Shown here: positions 29,116 through 39,659 of the stretch, one piece after another
Layout: each line of letters opens with the position of its first letter
How positions within the stretch are numbered: the first letter of the stretch is position 1
Translations under genes and position numbers: made by a program
DNA from: an uncultured Pseudomonadota bacterium
GTDB taxonomy: Bacteria > Desulfobacterota > Desulfobulbia > Desulfobulbales > Desulfurivibrionaceae
Direction: 5' to 3'
DNA length: 64,000 nt
NCBI GenBank assembly: GCA_937868185.1
Contig: CALMMG010000051.1
Span: forward strand, 1-64,000
The notes under the pieces: model-generated
The model's database searches: none
What the model saw: only the letters and a program-made list of their open reading frames with translations
Told to the model about the DNA's origin: nothing

Positions 29116-30360
29116 CTACTTTGCCTTCCCCTTGTTGAAGAGATCGGCAAAGGTGGCCATGGGTGCGGCCTCCTTCTTCTTTTCCGCAATATACTGCCGA
29201 AAATCACCCTGATTTTCACCCTCACCCGCAGCCCTGTTCTTTTTGCCGCCACCCTTGCCGGTCTCCTGCCCCTCAGCCTTGGCAGGCACGGGTAAGGAGA
29301 GGGACAACCGCTTTTTCTCGGGGTCGACACTGTCGATCTTCACCTCAAGGGCATCACCCACCTGGACGACCTCACGCGGATGACTGATGCGTCGCCCCGC
29401 CCCAAGCTTGGAGATATGCACCAGGCCATCTATGCCGGGAGCAAGTTCAACAAAGGCGCCGAACTCGGTAAGACGGACAACCTTGCCGGTGACGACGCTG
29501 CCCTCTGGGAACATCCCACTGATCTCCTCCCAGGGGTTGGGCAGAGAATCCTTAAGGCTGAAAGAGTAGCGGTCCTGGTCCCAATCGAGCTTGAGCACGG
29601 TGACAGTGACTTCCTGGCCCACGGCCAAACGCTCGTTGATATCCTCAATCCTCCCCCAAGCGATCTCGGAAACCGGAATCAGACCCTCGATGCCGCCGAT
29701 ATCGACAAAGGCGCCGAAATCGCGGATGGAGGTAATGACCCCCTTGACGGTCTGACCGATGGCCAGGGATTCTTGCAGGGCTTCCTTCTGCTGGGCCCGT
29801 TCCTCCTCAAGCAACGCCCGGCGGGAAACCACGATGTTCTTGCCGTGTTCACTGAATTTGGTGATCCGGAAGGCAAATTTCTTGCCAATGTACTCCTCGG
29901 CGTTTTCGATCCTCCGCATCTCCATCTGGGAAAAGGGGCAAAAGGCCCGGACACTGCCGGAGAAGCGGACATCAAAACCGCCCTTGACCTCAGCCGTCAC
30001 CGTGCCTTCAACCGGGATGCCGTTCTGGCACGCCTCGTCAAGATGGCCAGCCACCGCCCCACCGCTCACCTTGGCGGTGAACAACCGTTCGTTCCTCTTC
30101 TCGGAAAGGAAATAAACCTGCACCCGGTCGCCTTCCTGCACGGTCAGGTTGCCCTCACCATCGGTGAACTCATTTTTTGCCACCGACCCTTCGCTCTTGG
30201 CGCCAAGATCGAGAAAAATCCATTCCTTGGCAATGCGCACCACGGTGGCCTCAATCTTCTGGCCCGGCCGCAACCGTTCCTTGGTGCTGGCTGGGGTTTC
30301 CTGAAACATTTCGGCAAAACTTTTATCATCATCGGACATTGTCATCACCCTTACCCACAC
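29116..30360 (-). CDS. S1 RNA-binding domain protein (ribosomal protein S1-like, multiple S1 repeats)
   Basis: GQTVKGVITSIRDFGAFVDIGGIEGLIPVSEIAWG; GSVVTGKVVRLTEFGAFVELAPGIDGLVHISKL. Confidence 0.92.
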   Translation of the reverse strand: MWVRVMTMSDDDKSFAEMFQETPASTKERLRPGQKIEATVVRIAKEWIFLDLGAKSEGSVAKNEFTDGEGNLTVQEGDRVQVYFLSEKRNERLFTAKVSGGAVAGHLDEACQNGIPVEGTVTAEVKGGFDVRFSGSVRAFCPFSQMEMRRIENAEEYIGKKFAFRITKFSEHGKNIVVSRRALLEEERAQQKEALQESLAIGQTVKGVITSIRDFGAFVDIGGIEGLIPVSEIAWGRIEDINERLAVGQEVTVTVLKLDWDQDRYSFSLKDSLPNPWEEISGMFPEGSVVTGKVVRLTEFGAFVELAPGIDGLVHISKLGAGRRISHPREVVQVGDALEVKIDSVDPEKKRLSLSLPVPAKAEGQETGKGGGKKNRAAGEGENQGDFRQYIAEKKKEAAPMATFADLFNKGKAK

Positions 30361-30412
30361 GTTGTTTTTCCATGATTATCAACTACGAAACGGAAGCTTT
30401 TCTCTTGTCGTC

Positions 30413-30925
30413 TCAATCCTTGCCAATGGCGGAGCCAATCTCTACCCTTTCCACCTCTTTTGTTTCACACTGCAAAATACAAAATCCGGGCTGTTCATCC
30501 TTGCCCAACAGCTCGCCGGGGTTCACCAGCAGACAATTGCCAACCTTTTCCACCTGGTAGCGGTGGTTATGGCCGCAGCACACCACGTCGAACATGCCCT
30601 GACAGGCAATGCCCCTGGCCAGCTGCGGATAATGGGTAAAGGCGAGCTTAAGCCCTCCACCCTCCACCGCGCCTAAAATCCCGTGGTGGCTGATGGTGGG
30701 AAAGCGGAGCCCGCATGACTGGGAGATGATATGCTGGTCGCCGAGGTTGTTGCCGTAGATCAGATGCACCGCCCCGCTGAAGCGGGCGAGTTCGTCAAGC
30801 ATGAACGGGGAGATCAAATCGCCGCAGTGGATGATCATACTCACGCTGTAGGCGTTACAGTATTTCACCGCAGCCCGCAGGTTGAGAATATGATCGTGGG
30901 TATCGGAGATGATCGCGATTCTCAT
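30413..30925 (-). CDS. YfcE/MJ0936-type metallophosphoesterase
   Basis: MRIAIISDTHDHILNL...IIHCGDL...GNNLGD...CGHNHRYQVEKVGNCLLVNPGE. Confidence 0.93.
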   Translation of the reverse strand: MRIAIISDTHDHILNLRAAVKYCNAYSVSMIIHCGDLISPFMLDELARFSGAVHLIYGNNLGDQHIISQSCGLRFPTISHHGILGAVEGGGLKLAFTHYPQLARGIACQGMFDVVCCGHNHRYQVEKVGNCLLVNPGELLGKDEQPGFCILQCETKEVERVEIGSAIGKD

Positions 30926-32013
30926 GGCCTTTCTCCAAGGATTCCGGCAAGCGCGGCCAGACACCGCGCATTGCGGCTGGGCTCTTGCAGCGAAACCCGA
31001 AAATAGTGAGCATCCAGGCCGGTGAAATTGCTGCAATCCCGAATCATAATCCGCTGACTGAGCATACCCTCCCGCAACTGGGGTGCGGTGATTAGCCCGC
31101 TCAAGCGACAGAGGATAAAATTCGCCGCACCAGGAATCACCCGCACCCCTGGCAACGCAGCCAGCCGGGCGACAAAATCTGGCCTAGTCTGAGCAAGAAA
31201 ATCGCGCACCGCTTGGACATATCCGTCGCCATGCTCCAGGAGATACTCCCCTGCCACCTGGGCCATGCGGTTCACCCCCCAGGGTTTGCGCCGCGCCGCA
31301 AATCGGGACATCTTCTCCTCGTTGGCCACAAGAAAACCAAGACGCAGGCCGGGGATACCGTAGATCTTCGAGGAGGAACAGAGCAAAAAGAGATTCCCTG
31401 GCAAAGGAAACCCAGCCAGGGATGGTTCGTTGACAAAGGGAAGGTACGATTCGTCGACAAGGAATTCCGAGGCGGGATGGGCAAGGATAAAATCATGCAG
31501 CTCGCGGCTTGCCACCACCCTGCCGGTGGGATTGTTGGGGTTGCAAAGAAACACCAGCTCGCCCCCGGTAAGACGGGCGGACAACCGGTTGAAATCAAGG
31601 GCGAAATCCTCGTCGGCTTTGAGGGTAAAGAAGTCAACGCTCAGCCCGGCCCACTCGCTGGCCGTCTGGTAATCACCATAGGTGGGGGCAACAACCAGGG
31701 CGCGCTTGGACTGGACGCTAGCCGGCATGGCATAGATGAATTCGGTGGTGCCGTTACCCGCCAGAACCTGCTGCGGGCTACACCCGTATTTCCTGGCAAA
31801 CAACCGGACCAGGGTTTCGCTGCCGCTTTCCGGCAGAAAGCTGATCTCCGGGAGCCTTTCGCTCAACGCTTCCCGCAACCCCGGCACCATGCCCAACGGG
31901 GTCAGATTGCTGCTCAGGTCGACAAGATCGCCAACGCCGCAGCCCAACCGCTTAGCCATGGAGAGAATATCCCCACCGTGAGCGCCTTGGGCGCTGATCG
32001 TGCTGGTATCCAT
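30922..32013 (-). CDS. cobD: Threonine-phosphate decarboxylase, PLP-dependent (cobalamin biosynthesis)
   Basis: Class I aminotransferase fold: GGDILSMAKRLG, DLSSNLTPLG, SSSKIYGIPGLRLGF; next to cobU. Confidence 0.82.
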   Translation of the reverse strand: MDTSTISAQGAHGGDILSMAKRLGCGVGDLVDLSSNLTPLGMVPGLREALSERLPEISFLPESGSETLVRLFARKYGCSPQQVLAGNGTTEFIYAMPASVQSKRALVVAPTYGDYQTASEWAGLSVDFFTLKADEDFALDFNRLSARLTGGELVFLCNPNNPTGRVVASRELHDFILAHPASEFLVDESYLPFVNEPSLAGFPLPGNLFLLCSSSKIYGIPGLRLGFLVANEEKMSRFAARRKPWGVNRMAQVAGEYLLEHGDGYVQAVRDFLAQTRPDFVARLAALPGVRVIPGAANFILCRLSGLITAPQLREGMLSQRIMIRDCSNFTGLDAHYFRVSLQEPSRNARCLAALAGILGERP

Positions 32014-32532
32014 TTAACCCTTGAGCCGCAGAGGCAGACCAGCGGCCACCAGAACCACCTGCTGACAAACCACAGCCATCTGCTGATTGGTCCAGCCAGC
32101 CAGATCACGAAAGCGTCGACCCAGGGGTGATTCCGGCACGATGCCAAGGCCAACCTCGTTGGCAACCAGCACCACCGAAGTATCAAGACTGCTTACGGTC
32201 TCACACAACCGGGCAACCTCCCCCTGGATTTTCTCGTCGTTGAACCCCTGCATCATCATATTGGTAAGCCACATGGTTAGACAATCCACCAAAAAGATCT
32301 CCGAGCCGGTCTCGTTTTTCTCAAGCACCCCGACCAAATCCAGCGGCTCTTCCACGGTCAGCCAGCCGATGCCCCGACTCTGCAAGTGCAGGGCGATGCG
32401 CTGATCCATCTCCGCGTCGTTGCGCGCTTCCAGAGTGGCGACAAAGACCTTATCAGAAAAATTTTCCGTAACCCATTGCTCGGCGTAGCGACTCTTGCCG
32501 CTCCGGCAGCCGCCGATCACCAGTTTTTTCAT
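32014..32532 (-). CDS. cobU: Adenosylcobinamide kinase / guanylyltransferase
   Basis: LVIGGCRSGKSRYAEQW; VDCLTMWLTNMM; VVLVANEVGLGIVPESPLGRRFRDLAGWTNQQMA. Confidence 0.93.
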   Translation of the reverse strand: MKKLVIGGCRSGKSRYAEQWVTENFSDKVFVATLEARNDAEMDQRIALHLQSRGIGWLTVEEPLDLVGVLEKNETGSEIFLVDCLTMWLTNMMMQGFNDEKIQGEVARLCETVSSLDTSVVLVANEVGLGIVPESPLGRRFRDLAGWTNQQMAVVCQQVVLVAAGLPLRLKG

Positions 32533-32561
32533 GGGAAGCTGTCTGGCCCTTTCCGTATTCG

Positions 32562-34397
32562 TCATAACCCTTTTCCCGTGTGTACCGCCAAGGCAAGGTA
32601 CCTTGTTCCCTGGGCAAAGAGCAACCGTTTTGCCGCGAGTTCCTCAAGAAAAGTTACCAGCTTCTCCCTCCCAAGGGTGGGAAACAGGCGGGCAAGCGCA
32701 TCGAGCTCCACTCCCGTTTCGCAGGCAAGATAAATGGCCCGGGAGGTGCCGCGCAATCGGTGGTGCAGGGTCGCCTGCTCAGGCAGTTCCTGACGAATGA
32801 TGAGCAAGTTGCCCGCATCCCGATAAGAAAGCAGCGGGACCAGATGGGCCGGACTAGGCCTTGCCTGATGAAACCGTTGCCAATCGCGGATCTTTTTGAC
32901 CACCGGCTGCCAGAGTCTGCGCTGATGCGCCCGATCCCCACGATAGTCGTTAATCAGCAGGGTCAACCCCTGGAGCATCTGCGGCGGGAAGAGCCTGCGA
33001 TTATGGGGATGCTGAACAATGGCGCGGATGCCATAGTCACTGGGCTTACTGGCCACCTCGCAGCCATGGCCGAGAAAGAAACTCGCGGCGGTCAGAGGGG
33101 TAAAGGGTAGGACAAAATCAAGGTTGGCCAGGGTCTCTTGCACCTCCGCTTCGGTGGATTGGGGAAAGCCGGTGATCAGGTTCCCATCCAGCCGGATGCC
33201 CAAGGCAACACTATCCTTCATCAGGATCAGATTCTCCATGACCGTGGCCCCTTTGCGCATCCTCTCAAGAAGGCCCTGGCTGAGGGACTCTATCCCGGCC
33301 TGCACCGCCACCAGGCCGCCCTGCCGATATGTTTTGAGCGTCTCCCCCCGCTGGTTGACCCGGATTTCGGCAAAAAAGCGGAAATCTTTTTTGCCAGAGG
33401 CCATCGTGGCAAAAAAAGTCGGGGCGTCCCGGTCGGGCAAGACATTATCCGTAAAGCTGAAATCAAGGCAGCCATGCCGCTCGGACAAACTCAGCACCTC
33501 CCGCTCCATCTGCACCGCACTCTTGCCACGATAGCCGTGCCACTGGAGGTTGAGATTGCAGAAGGTACACTTCCCCCACCAGCAGCCTCGGGAAAATTCC
33601 ACCGGGAGCTCCGGCACAAAGGGCTCACCGGAAAACTCCCGGCGCAGATCGTGAAAATAATCATCGTAATCAGGAGTCGGCAACTCGGAAAGGGCCTTGA
33701 ACTGGCAGCCGGTGAAGGCCTCTTTGTTTGCCTGCGGATTTCGGGACAAGACCTGAGGGACCAAAGCGGTTTGCCTCCCGGCCAGCACCTGGCAGAGGTT
33801 CACCAGCGGCATTTCCCCTTCGCCATGCACCACATAATCAAGCCAGGGAAAGGTTGCCAGCAATGAGCTTCCCATTTCCGCCACACAGGAAGAGCCGCCA
33901 AAGACGATGGGCAACTGCGGTTGCAACGCCTTGAGCTGCTTGGCCGCCAGTAACGAAGCCAGCAGCTGGTTGAAGCAGACGGAAAAACCCACCAGCTCGA
34001 ACTGCCCCCAATCCTGCCGGGCAAGCCATTGTTGCAGATGGGCATCCACCTTCTGCCAGAGATCTTCTATGGAAAGTGTGCCCGCCGCCTTACAGTGCTT
34101 AAGTCTTTTGCCGAGAAAACCGCGCAACACCTCGCATTGCCCGGGAAAGAGCAGCCCGGCGTAAATCCCCTCGCAGAGCCAGACATCCTGGGAAATTTCC
34201 CTATAGAGATCAAGGCCAAGGATCTTGGCCAACCCCAGATAGGGATGCAGACAGCTCACCTGCATATCCGGTTCGGTCTGGGACAAATACCCTTTGAGCG
34301 CCCCCAACTGAATAGAGGGACGGTTGAAAAGCGCCCAGGGCATGGAGATCAACCCCAAGCGGAATTGAGGATGCGGGTGGCTTATGTTCACAACCAT
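32562..34397 (-). CDS. B12-binding-domain radical SAM protein, resembling RiPP-maturation radical SAM C-methyltransferases
   Basis: VEFSRGCWWGKCTFCNLNLQWHGYRGKS (CxxxxxCxxC), N-terminal B12-binding-like region VFGGSSCVAEMG, VHGEGE. Confidence 0.75.
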   Translation of the reverse strand: MVVNISHPHPQFRLGLISMPWALFNRPSIQLGALKGYLSQTEPDMQVSCLHPYLGLAKILGLDLYREISQDVWLCEGIYAGLLFPGQCEVLRGFLGKRLKHCKAAGTLSIEDLWQKVDAHLQQWLARQDWGQFELVGFSVCFNQLLASLLAAKQLKALQPQLPIVFGGSSCVAEMGSSLLATFPWLDYVVHGEGEMPLVNLCQVLAGRQTALVPQVLSRNPQANKEAFTGCQFKALSELPTPDYDDYFHDLRREFSGEPFVPELPVEFSRGCWWGKCTFCNLNLQWHGYRGKSAVQMEREVLSLSERHGCLDFSFTDNVLPDRDAPTFFATMASGKKDFRFFAEIRVNQRGETLKTYRQGGLVAVQAGIESLSQGLLERMRKGATVMENLILMKDSVALGIRLDGNLITGFPQSTEAEVQETLANLDFVLPFTPLTAASFFLGHGCEVASKPSDYGIRAIVQHPHNRRLFPPQMLQGLTLLINDYRGDRAHQRRLWQPVVKKIRDWQRFHQARPSPAHLVPLLSYRDAGNLLIIRQELPEQATLHHRLRGTSRAIYLACETGVELDALARLFPTLGREKLVTFLEELAAKRLLFAQGTRYLALAVHTGKGL

Positions 34398-34554
34398 TCT
34401 TGCTGCTCATGATCGCTAGAAGCATTAAAACATCGGCAACTCCAAAATAATAACCATTCAAGAGTGCTGCAGATGCGCGAAAGAGGCGTACAAAATATGC
34501 TATTGCACATGAGTGGGCCGATGACAATGCAGATGCGGTGCTGTTGGACGGTTT

Positions 34555-35229
34555 TTACTGCTCGATAATTTCCGTGCCCAGAGGCGGGGTGAAAACGAAA
34601 ACCTCCGGCGAAACCGGTTCGTTCCGACGAATATTTGAAAAAGCAAGATCGGTTATACTGCCAAAATGATCGACAATCTCAAGACGACGCACCATGAAAT
34701 TCTCGTCGATCCAGACATGGAGATAATCCACCTGCGGATGGGCAGTCTTGGGCACAAGCTTGATCGCCCTCATGCTTGCATCCCCCTGCCTTTCCGGCGA
34801 CAACACGTTGAAATCGCGGACAATATTCCCGGTGCCAGCAAAGAAGGCATAGGTGACATCAGAGTTGATATATTGCGAAACAGGCTGCACAATCATCTGG
34901 GCTGAATTGGCAAGATACATAAAAACCTTCTTGCCGTCGCTGATCAATACCTGCTTATCCGGCGCCTGATAATCCCAGCGGATGCGACCAGGTTTGGAGA
35001 TCACCACCTTCCCCGCGCCAAGCCGCTTGCGGGTACTCATGGGAACCGAGGTGGACTGCTTGAAATCGGCAGTCATGGTTTTGGTTTCTTCATAGCGAGC
35101 CTGGAGTTTTTGCGCCAACTCCAGAGGGGTCAGGGCAGCACACCGCCCTGTATCGGGAAGAATCGCCAGGACCACGAGGCCAATCAGCAGAGAACACAGG
35201 GATTTCAGGAAAAAAGCAGTACGGTTCAT
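34555..35229 (-). CDS. lolA: Outer membrane lipoprotein carrier protein
   Basis: Signal peptide; MTADFKQSTSVPMSTRKRLGAGKVVISKPGRIRWDYQAPDKQVLISDGKKVFMY. Confidence 0.92.
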   Translation of the reverse strand: MNRTAFFLKSLCSLLIGLVVLAILPDTGRCAALTPLELAQKLQARYEETKTMTADFKQSTSVPMSTRKRLGAGKVVISKPGRIRWDYQAPDKQVLISDGKKVFMYLANSAQMIVQPVSQYINSDVTYAFFAGTGNIVRDFNVLSPERQGDASMRAIKLVPKTAHPQVDYLHVWIDENFMVRRLEIVDHFGSITDLAFSNIRRNEPVSPEVFVFTPPLGTEIIEQ

Positions 35230-36038
35230 GACAAATGGCTCCTGTTGAAGATATCTGAGGCAACCTTTTCCAGGGCAATGGGGCGGCCAAAGACCTTTCT
35301 GGCTATATCGACAGCCGCATCGGTTACGTCGGAAACATAATAATGGCTTTCCCCATTTCGTTCGAGCTGCTGCTCAATAGCCGGGTTGCTTTTCAGAAAA
35401 AGGGACAAACTTTCCGCTACCACCTCAGAGGAATCGATGATCGCCACCCGTTTGCCGATGCGCGGTTGGATCAAATCCTTGAGCAGCGGATAATGGGTGC
35501 AGCCCAGGACAAAGGTGTCCACCTGCCGCAACCTGAGCGGCTGGAGATAACGACGGAGGATCATCTTGGTTTCTCGCTTGCTCAGCCAGCCTTCTTCAAC
35601 CAGGGGCACCAGAAGGGGGCAGGCCTGGGAATACACCGTGTATCCCGGCTGCTCGGCCAGGATTTTTTTTTCATACACCCCGCTCTTGATGGTGGCCCGA
35701 GTGCCGATCACCCCGATCCGGCCAGAACGGCTGGTGGCTATAGCCTTGCACACCGCCGGAGTGATGACCTCGAAGATGGGCACGGGAAACTCCTGCTGGA
35801 GAATCTCGGAGGCCACGCTGGCTGCGGTGTTGCAGGCAACAATGATAATCTTTGCCCCCTGCCCGAGGAGAAACTCGGTGTTCTGCCGGGCATAGGCAAT
35901 GATGGTTTCTGGACTTTTAGAGCCATAGGGGGTACGGGCCAGATCGCCGAAATAGGCAATGCGGTATTGCGGCAGAAGCTGCTCAACGGCCTTGGCCACA
36001 GTCATCCCGCCCACACCCGAATCAAAAATACCAATCAT
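35226..36038 (-). CDS. murI: Glutamate racemase
   Basis: IGIFDSGVGGMTVAKAV; VACNTAAS; LGCTHYPLL. Confidence 0.96.
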   Translation of the reverse strand: MIGIFDSGVGGMTVAKAVEQLLPQYRIAYFGDLARTPYGSKSPETIIAYARQNTEFLLGQGAKIIIVACNTAASVASEILQQEFPVPIFEVITPAVCKAIATSRSGRIGVIGTRATIKSGVYEKKILAEQPGYTVYSQACPLLVPLVEEGWLSKRETKMILRRYLQPLRLRQVDTFVLGCTHYPLLKDLIQPRIGKRVAIIDSSEVVAESLSLFLKSNPAIEQQLERNGESHYYVSDVTDAAVDIARKVFGRPIALEKVASDIFNRSHLS

Positions 36039-36323
36039 GGATCGGTCTCACACAAGAAGTAAAAAAAAGGGCCACTAAAACTAAGATCAACAAATTACAG
36101 CAACGAAGCGACGACTGTTGTAATCACGGCTTTTGACGATTTAACAAAAATAAATCGACTCACATAAAAAATGGAAAACGGATTATACACCAAGCCGGAA
36201 ACGATGTAAAAAAATACCGGAGACTATGCTGTGTATTCAAGGAAAAGTCAACATCCACCCCTTGCCTGAAGCAGCACGGCTCGCATCTCCAGAGAACAGA
36301 ACCTACATCGCCATAACAACAAA

Positions 36324-36363
36324 GGAGGGCCTCCGACCTTCCGGTCAGAGGCCCTCCTTGAGG
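36324..36363. terminator. Strong hairpin, possible terminator downstream of the mucR-like gene
   Basis: GGAGGGCCTCCGACC ttcc GGTCAGAGGCCCTCC, near-perfect stem; no long U-tract. Confidence 0.5.
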
Positions 36364-36389
36364 GACAACTGCAACACCCCAAGCAGGGG

Positions 36390-36890
36390 CTATTTTTTCT
36401 CGGCGACCGCCTTCGACTTCTTGGGCTGACCGTTTTTCTTGCGCTTGGCTATAGCCTTACGCAAATTATCCGGCAAGCCACGATCCTTGCCTGCTTTCTT
36501 GCGCCGCTCAGAAAGAGACTTTGCGCATAAAGGCTGCCGCAGGGCAAAACCCCACTTCCCCCTGTACTCCCTACCGGTCAAGCCATGGGAGCGCAGATGC
36601 TTGGGCGACAGCATCTTAAATTCCTGTCCACACTCCAAGCAGACTATTTTATTTTTCTGGATGGATTTTTCCGGAGTCATACCTGGAGTAACCACCACTC
36701 CGGCAGTCCCTTCTGAAATTCCAGCCTGCTGTTTTGCTTCACCTGCCTGCAACACCTGCAACGCATTAAAAGTAGATTGCAACGCCAGAGTTATTTCCTC
36801 TGTATTCATAGCCTTTGAAGCACATTGCGACTGAACCAGATCTGCCGCCATTTCAACAAGCGATTTTCCCATACTCAAATCCTCCGCCAT
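36390..36890 (-). CDS. MucR/Ros family transcriptional regulator
   Basis: IVCLECGQEFKMLSPKHLRSHGLTGREYRGKWGF. Confidence 0.93.
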   Translation of the reverse strand: MAEDLSMGKSLVEMAADLVQSQCASKAMNTEEITLALQSTFNALQVLQAGEAKQQAGISEGTAGVVVTPGMTPEKSIQKNKIVCLECGQEFKMLSPKHLRSHGLTGREYRGKWGFALRQPLCAKSLSERRKKAGKDRGLPDNLRKAIAKRKKNGQPKKSKAVAEKK

Positions 36891-37166
36891 TGATCATCAC
36901 AAGTAAACAACATATAGATTCATAGGTAGCGGAAAACAAACATCAAAGCAAGTCTTTTCAAGACAGCCCAAAGCAAGCCCCATTACCGCCCAGACATCTG
37001 TTTGTTCTGCCAGTGCTGCTTTCTGCCCCTTGTTACCTGCATCCTCACATACCAATATTCAGCACAAAAAAAAGCACCTGCATCCAAATTCGGTACAGGT
37101 GCTGCACGTCTCATCTGTATTTGACCCCGATCCCCTGCCACTTTCCTGCATACAACAGACCGGCTG

Positions 37167-38096
37167 CTATGTATCCCGCCGATCAATCAAATAATTACTG
37201 CCTTCCAGTTTTTTCACACAATGTTTAAGTTGAGAAGCAACAGAAGAAACCTCGCCATAATGCGTATACTTTCCGCCGCCAGTTGTTACCACGGCGATGG
37301 AAAGGCTCAACAACCCGAAGCGCGTCTCGCGGTCCTGACGATCGCGGCCGACAAACTCGCCGACAGCAATATCTTCCGCACTCAAAAACATGTTTCGCAC
37401 CAGCTCGAAATTGGCCAGAATCTTTTTACAGACCGGCTCCACCATCTCTTCCCGAACGATAAAAACGAAATCATCCCCGCCAATATGCCCAACAAAGCTG
37501 CCTTTCCTGGCAACCTCGTCCACAACATTGACCATGACCCGGGCCACCATAAGGATTACCTCATCCCCACGGGAGAAACCATACCGGTCGTTATAAGGCT
37601 TAAAATTGTCAATATCCACATAGCAGACAGCATAACCGTCCGGTTCCCCGAGAACACGCTGGATGGCACGGATAATCGAGGTGTTGCCGGGAAGCCGACT
37701 AAGGGGGTTGTTGTCAAAGGCCCGAATCATGCGGGACTCCGCCAGGCGAATCCGAGTAAGCAGGATCTCGGGGGTGAAAGGCCTGGTGATGATGTCATCC
37801 ACCGGATAATTGTCCCAATCCAGCTCGGCATGGAGCTGGCTCTCGTCCATGACCAGAAAAATGGGGATGTTGGCCTTTTGCAGACAAGCCTTCACGGCCT
37901 TGATCAATGCAATATCGCCGTCATTGCCAGAAAAACCCTTTTCCGTCACCAACAGATCAGGAGGATCTTCCAGCAACAGCGACAATGCCTCCTGAAGATT
38001 CGCGCTACGCGTCACCGTATAGCCCTTGGCTTCAAGAAAAAGACGACATTCCGGGATGATCAGCGAATCGCTGCCAGCAATCAGGATACGGGACAT
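37167..38096 (-). CDS. Response regulator with GGDEF-type domain (GGDDF signature)
   Basis: N-terminal receiver; YVDIDNFKPYNDRYGFSRGDEVI, VGHIGGDDFVFIV. Confidence 0.88.
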   Translation of the reverse strand: MSRILIAGSDSLIIPECRLFLEAKGYTVTRSANLQEALSLLLEDPPDLLVTEKGFSGNDGDIALIKAVKACLQKANIPIFLVMDESQLHAELDWDNYPVDDIITRPFTPEILLTRIRLAESRMIRAFDNNPLSRLPGNTSIIRAIQRVLGEPDGYAVCYVDIDNFKPYNDRYGFSRGDEVILMVARVMVNVVDEVARKGSFVGHIGGDDFVFIVREEMVEPVCKKILANFELVRNMFLSAEDIAVGEFVGRDRQDRETRFGLLSLSIAVVTTGGGKYTHYGEVSSVASQLKHCVKKLEGSNYLIDRRDT

Positions 38097-38140
38097 TCTC
38101 GCTGCGCCTCAGGCAGAGGATCGCATAACGGAAAAAATTC

Positions 38141-39010
38141 TCATGCCACGCTTTCCGTACCAGGCTGAATATCGAGACTGAAGCCCTTAACATCCCAGAG
38201 CTTTTCCTCTATCTCCTGGAGCAGCGGATCAATATCGCTGGGGGCAAGGGCCAACAGCTTCCAAGCCTTGTTGTTCAGCGGCGGCACCCAAATATCTCCA
38301 GCATGGCCATAGCCAAACCCCCGGATCATGATATTACCGAAATGGACAATGGCACTGGCAAGCCGTTCTTCCCGGGCAAGCTGCGGATCATGATGACAGG
38401 CAATGGGCTCGATCAGCTTGTTGGGCAGGTTCCAGCTTTTGGCGAGCCAGCTTCCCACCTCGGCATGATCAAGGCCCAGGATTTCCCGTTCCGCCTCAAG
38501 CCTGGAAATTTTTTTCTCTTGGGACAGCGCGGTGATCATTGCGTACTCTTTTGGCAATTCCATTTTGATGGCAACCTTGCCGAGATCATGAATAAGCCCG
38601 GCGGTACTGATCTCTTCCGGATCCTTCACCCCCATATGCCGGGCCAAGACATTACAGACCACGGCGCAGCCCAAGGAATGCTCCCAAAGCTCCACATCCT
38701 GCGCTTCCATGACCTCAAAAATAGAGGCACTGATAATCAGACTCTTGATAACATTAAAGCCCAAGAGGATAATGGCGCTGTTCAGGGAACTGATCCGTTG
38801 CGGAAAGCCGTAGAATGCCGAGTTGACCAGCTTAAGCAGCTTGCTGGCCAAAATGTGATCCTTGCTGATCACCCGACCCATCTGCTCCGTGGTCGTATCC
38901 GGATTTTCCGCCATCTTGCCCAGCTTGGCGACAATTCCGGGGAGGGTCGGCAGATTTTTTATCTCCCGAAGCACCTTTTTGAAGTGGAGACGTTCTTGCT
39001 CATCCATCAT
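38141..39010 (-). CDS. HDOD domain protein
   Basis: LPTLPGIVAKLGKM...ISKDHILASKLLKLVNSAFYGFPQRISSLNSAIILLG; HDLGKVAI. Confidence 0.93.
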   Translation of the reverse strand: MMDEQERLHFKKVLREIKNLPTLPGIVAKLGKMAENPDTTTEQMGRVISKDHILASKLLKLVNSAFYGFPQRISSLNSAIILLGFNVIKSLIISASIFEVMEAQDVELWEHSLGCAVVCNVLARHMGVKDPEEISTAGLIHDLGKVAIKMELPKEYAMITALSQEKKISRLEAEREILGLDHAEVGSWLAKSWNLPNKLIEPIACHHDPQLAREERLASAIVHFGNIMIRGFGYGHAGDIWVPPLNNKAWKLLALAPSDIDPLLQEIEEKLWDVKGFSLDIQPGTESVA

Positions 39011-39095
39011 AAGCCGCCATTCAGAAATTAATGTAATAGTGCAACATTTGGCACGACATATAAAGACCGTACGATAGTGGATAAAAATGTATCGA

Positions 39096-39419
39096 TTATT
39101 TCGTAAGAACCTCTAAACTCCTTGAGGCCACCAGCTTTGCCTGCATCCGCTTCTTGAGATACATGAGCGGCACGATATCTTCAACCCGCTGAAAGCGCAC
39201 ATCAATCTCCTGCAATTCCTCCTGCAGGGTCTTTTCCCCCTCAATGTTGACGGGATGCCCTTCCACCGTCACATCAACGACGTCCATACTGGCCAGGCGC
39301 CCAATCAGGGCCGGACTCAACGCCGTGCCGGCCCCACAGAGCACCATCCCCTCGGGGTTAAGAATTTCCTTGGCCAGAATCATTCCCTCAGCAGCTTGGG
39401 CTAACAGTATTCTCTGCAC
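39096..39419 (-). CDS. Small conserved protein (DUF3391/HD-GYP N-terminus-like)
   Basis: QAAEGMILAKEILNPEGMVLCGAGTALSPALIGRLASMDVVDVTVEG. Confidence 0.6.
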   Translation of the reverse strand: MQRILLAQAAEGMILAKEILNPEGMVLCGAGTALSPALIGRLASMDVVDVTVEGHPVNIEGEKTLQEELQEIDVRFQRVEDIVPLMYLKKRMQAKLVASRSLEVLTK

Positions 39420-39659
39420 GCCTATTCCTCATCATTTTTTTTCTAGGACCAGCCGTCTCTGCATACCCGCCAGAGAATCCATCGCTAGACATTGACAGAT
39501 CAGACAACCAGCATTAAATTATACTCCATTTCCGTAGAATGACCATATTGATATATATAGCAAATTTTACAGATATTCTGCGGGAAACAATAAAACCCCC
39601 TGTTTCTCGCTCTTTTTTTAACGCATTACCGTACTGGACTCAAAACGGAGGGACCAGAA

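Noticed and set aside
34210-34527. 105-aa minus-strand ORF upstream of the radical SAM gene considered as RiPP precursor
   Set aside because: It overlaps the start of the radical SAM gene in a different frame and lacks leader/core character.
37167-38096. GGDDF signature considered as evidence for an inactive cyclase
   Set aside because: Single conservative E to D change; activity cannot be judged from sequence alone.
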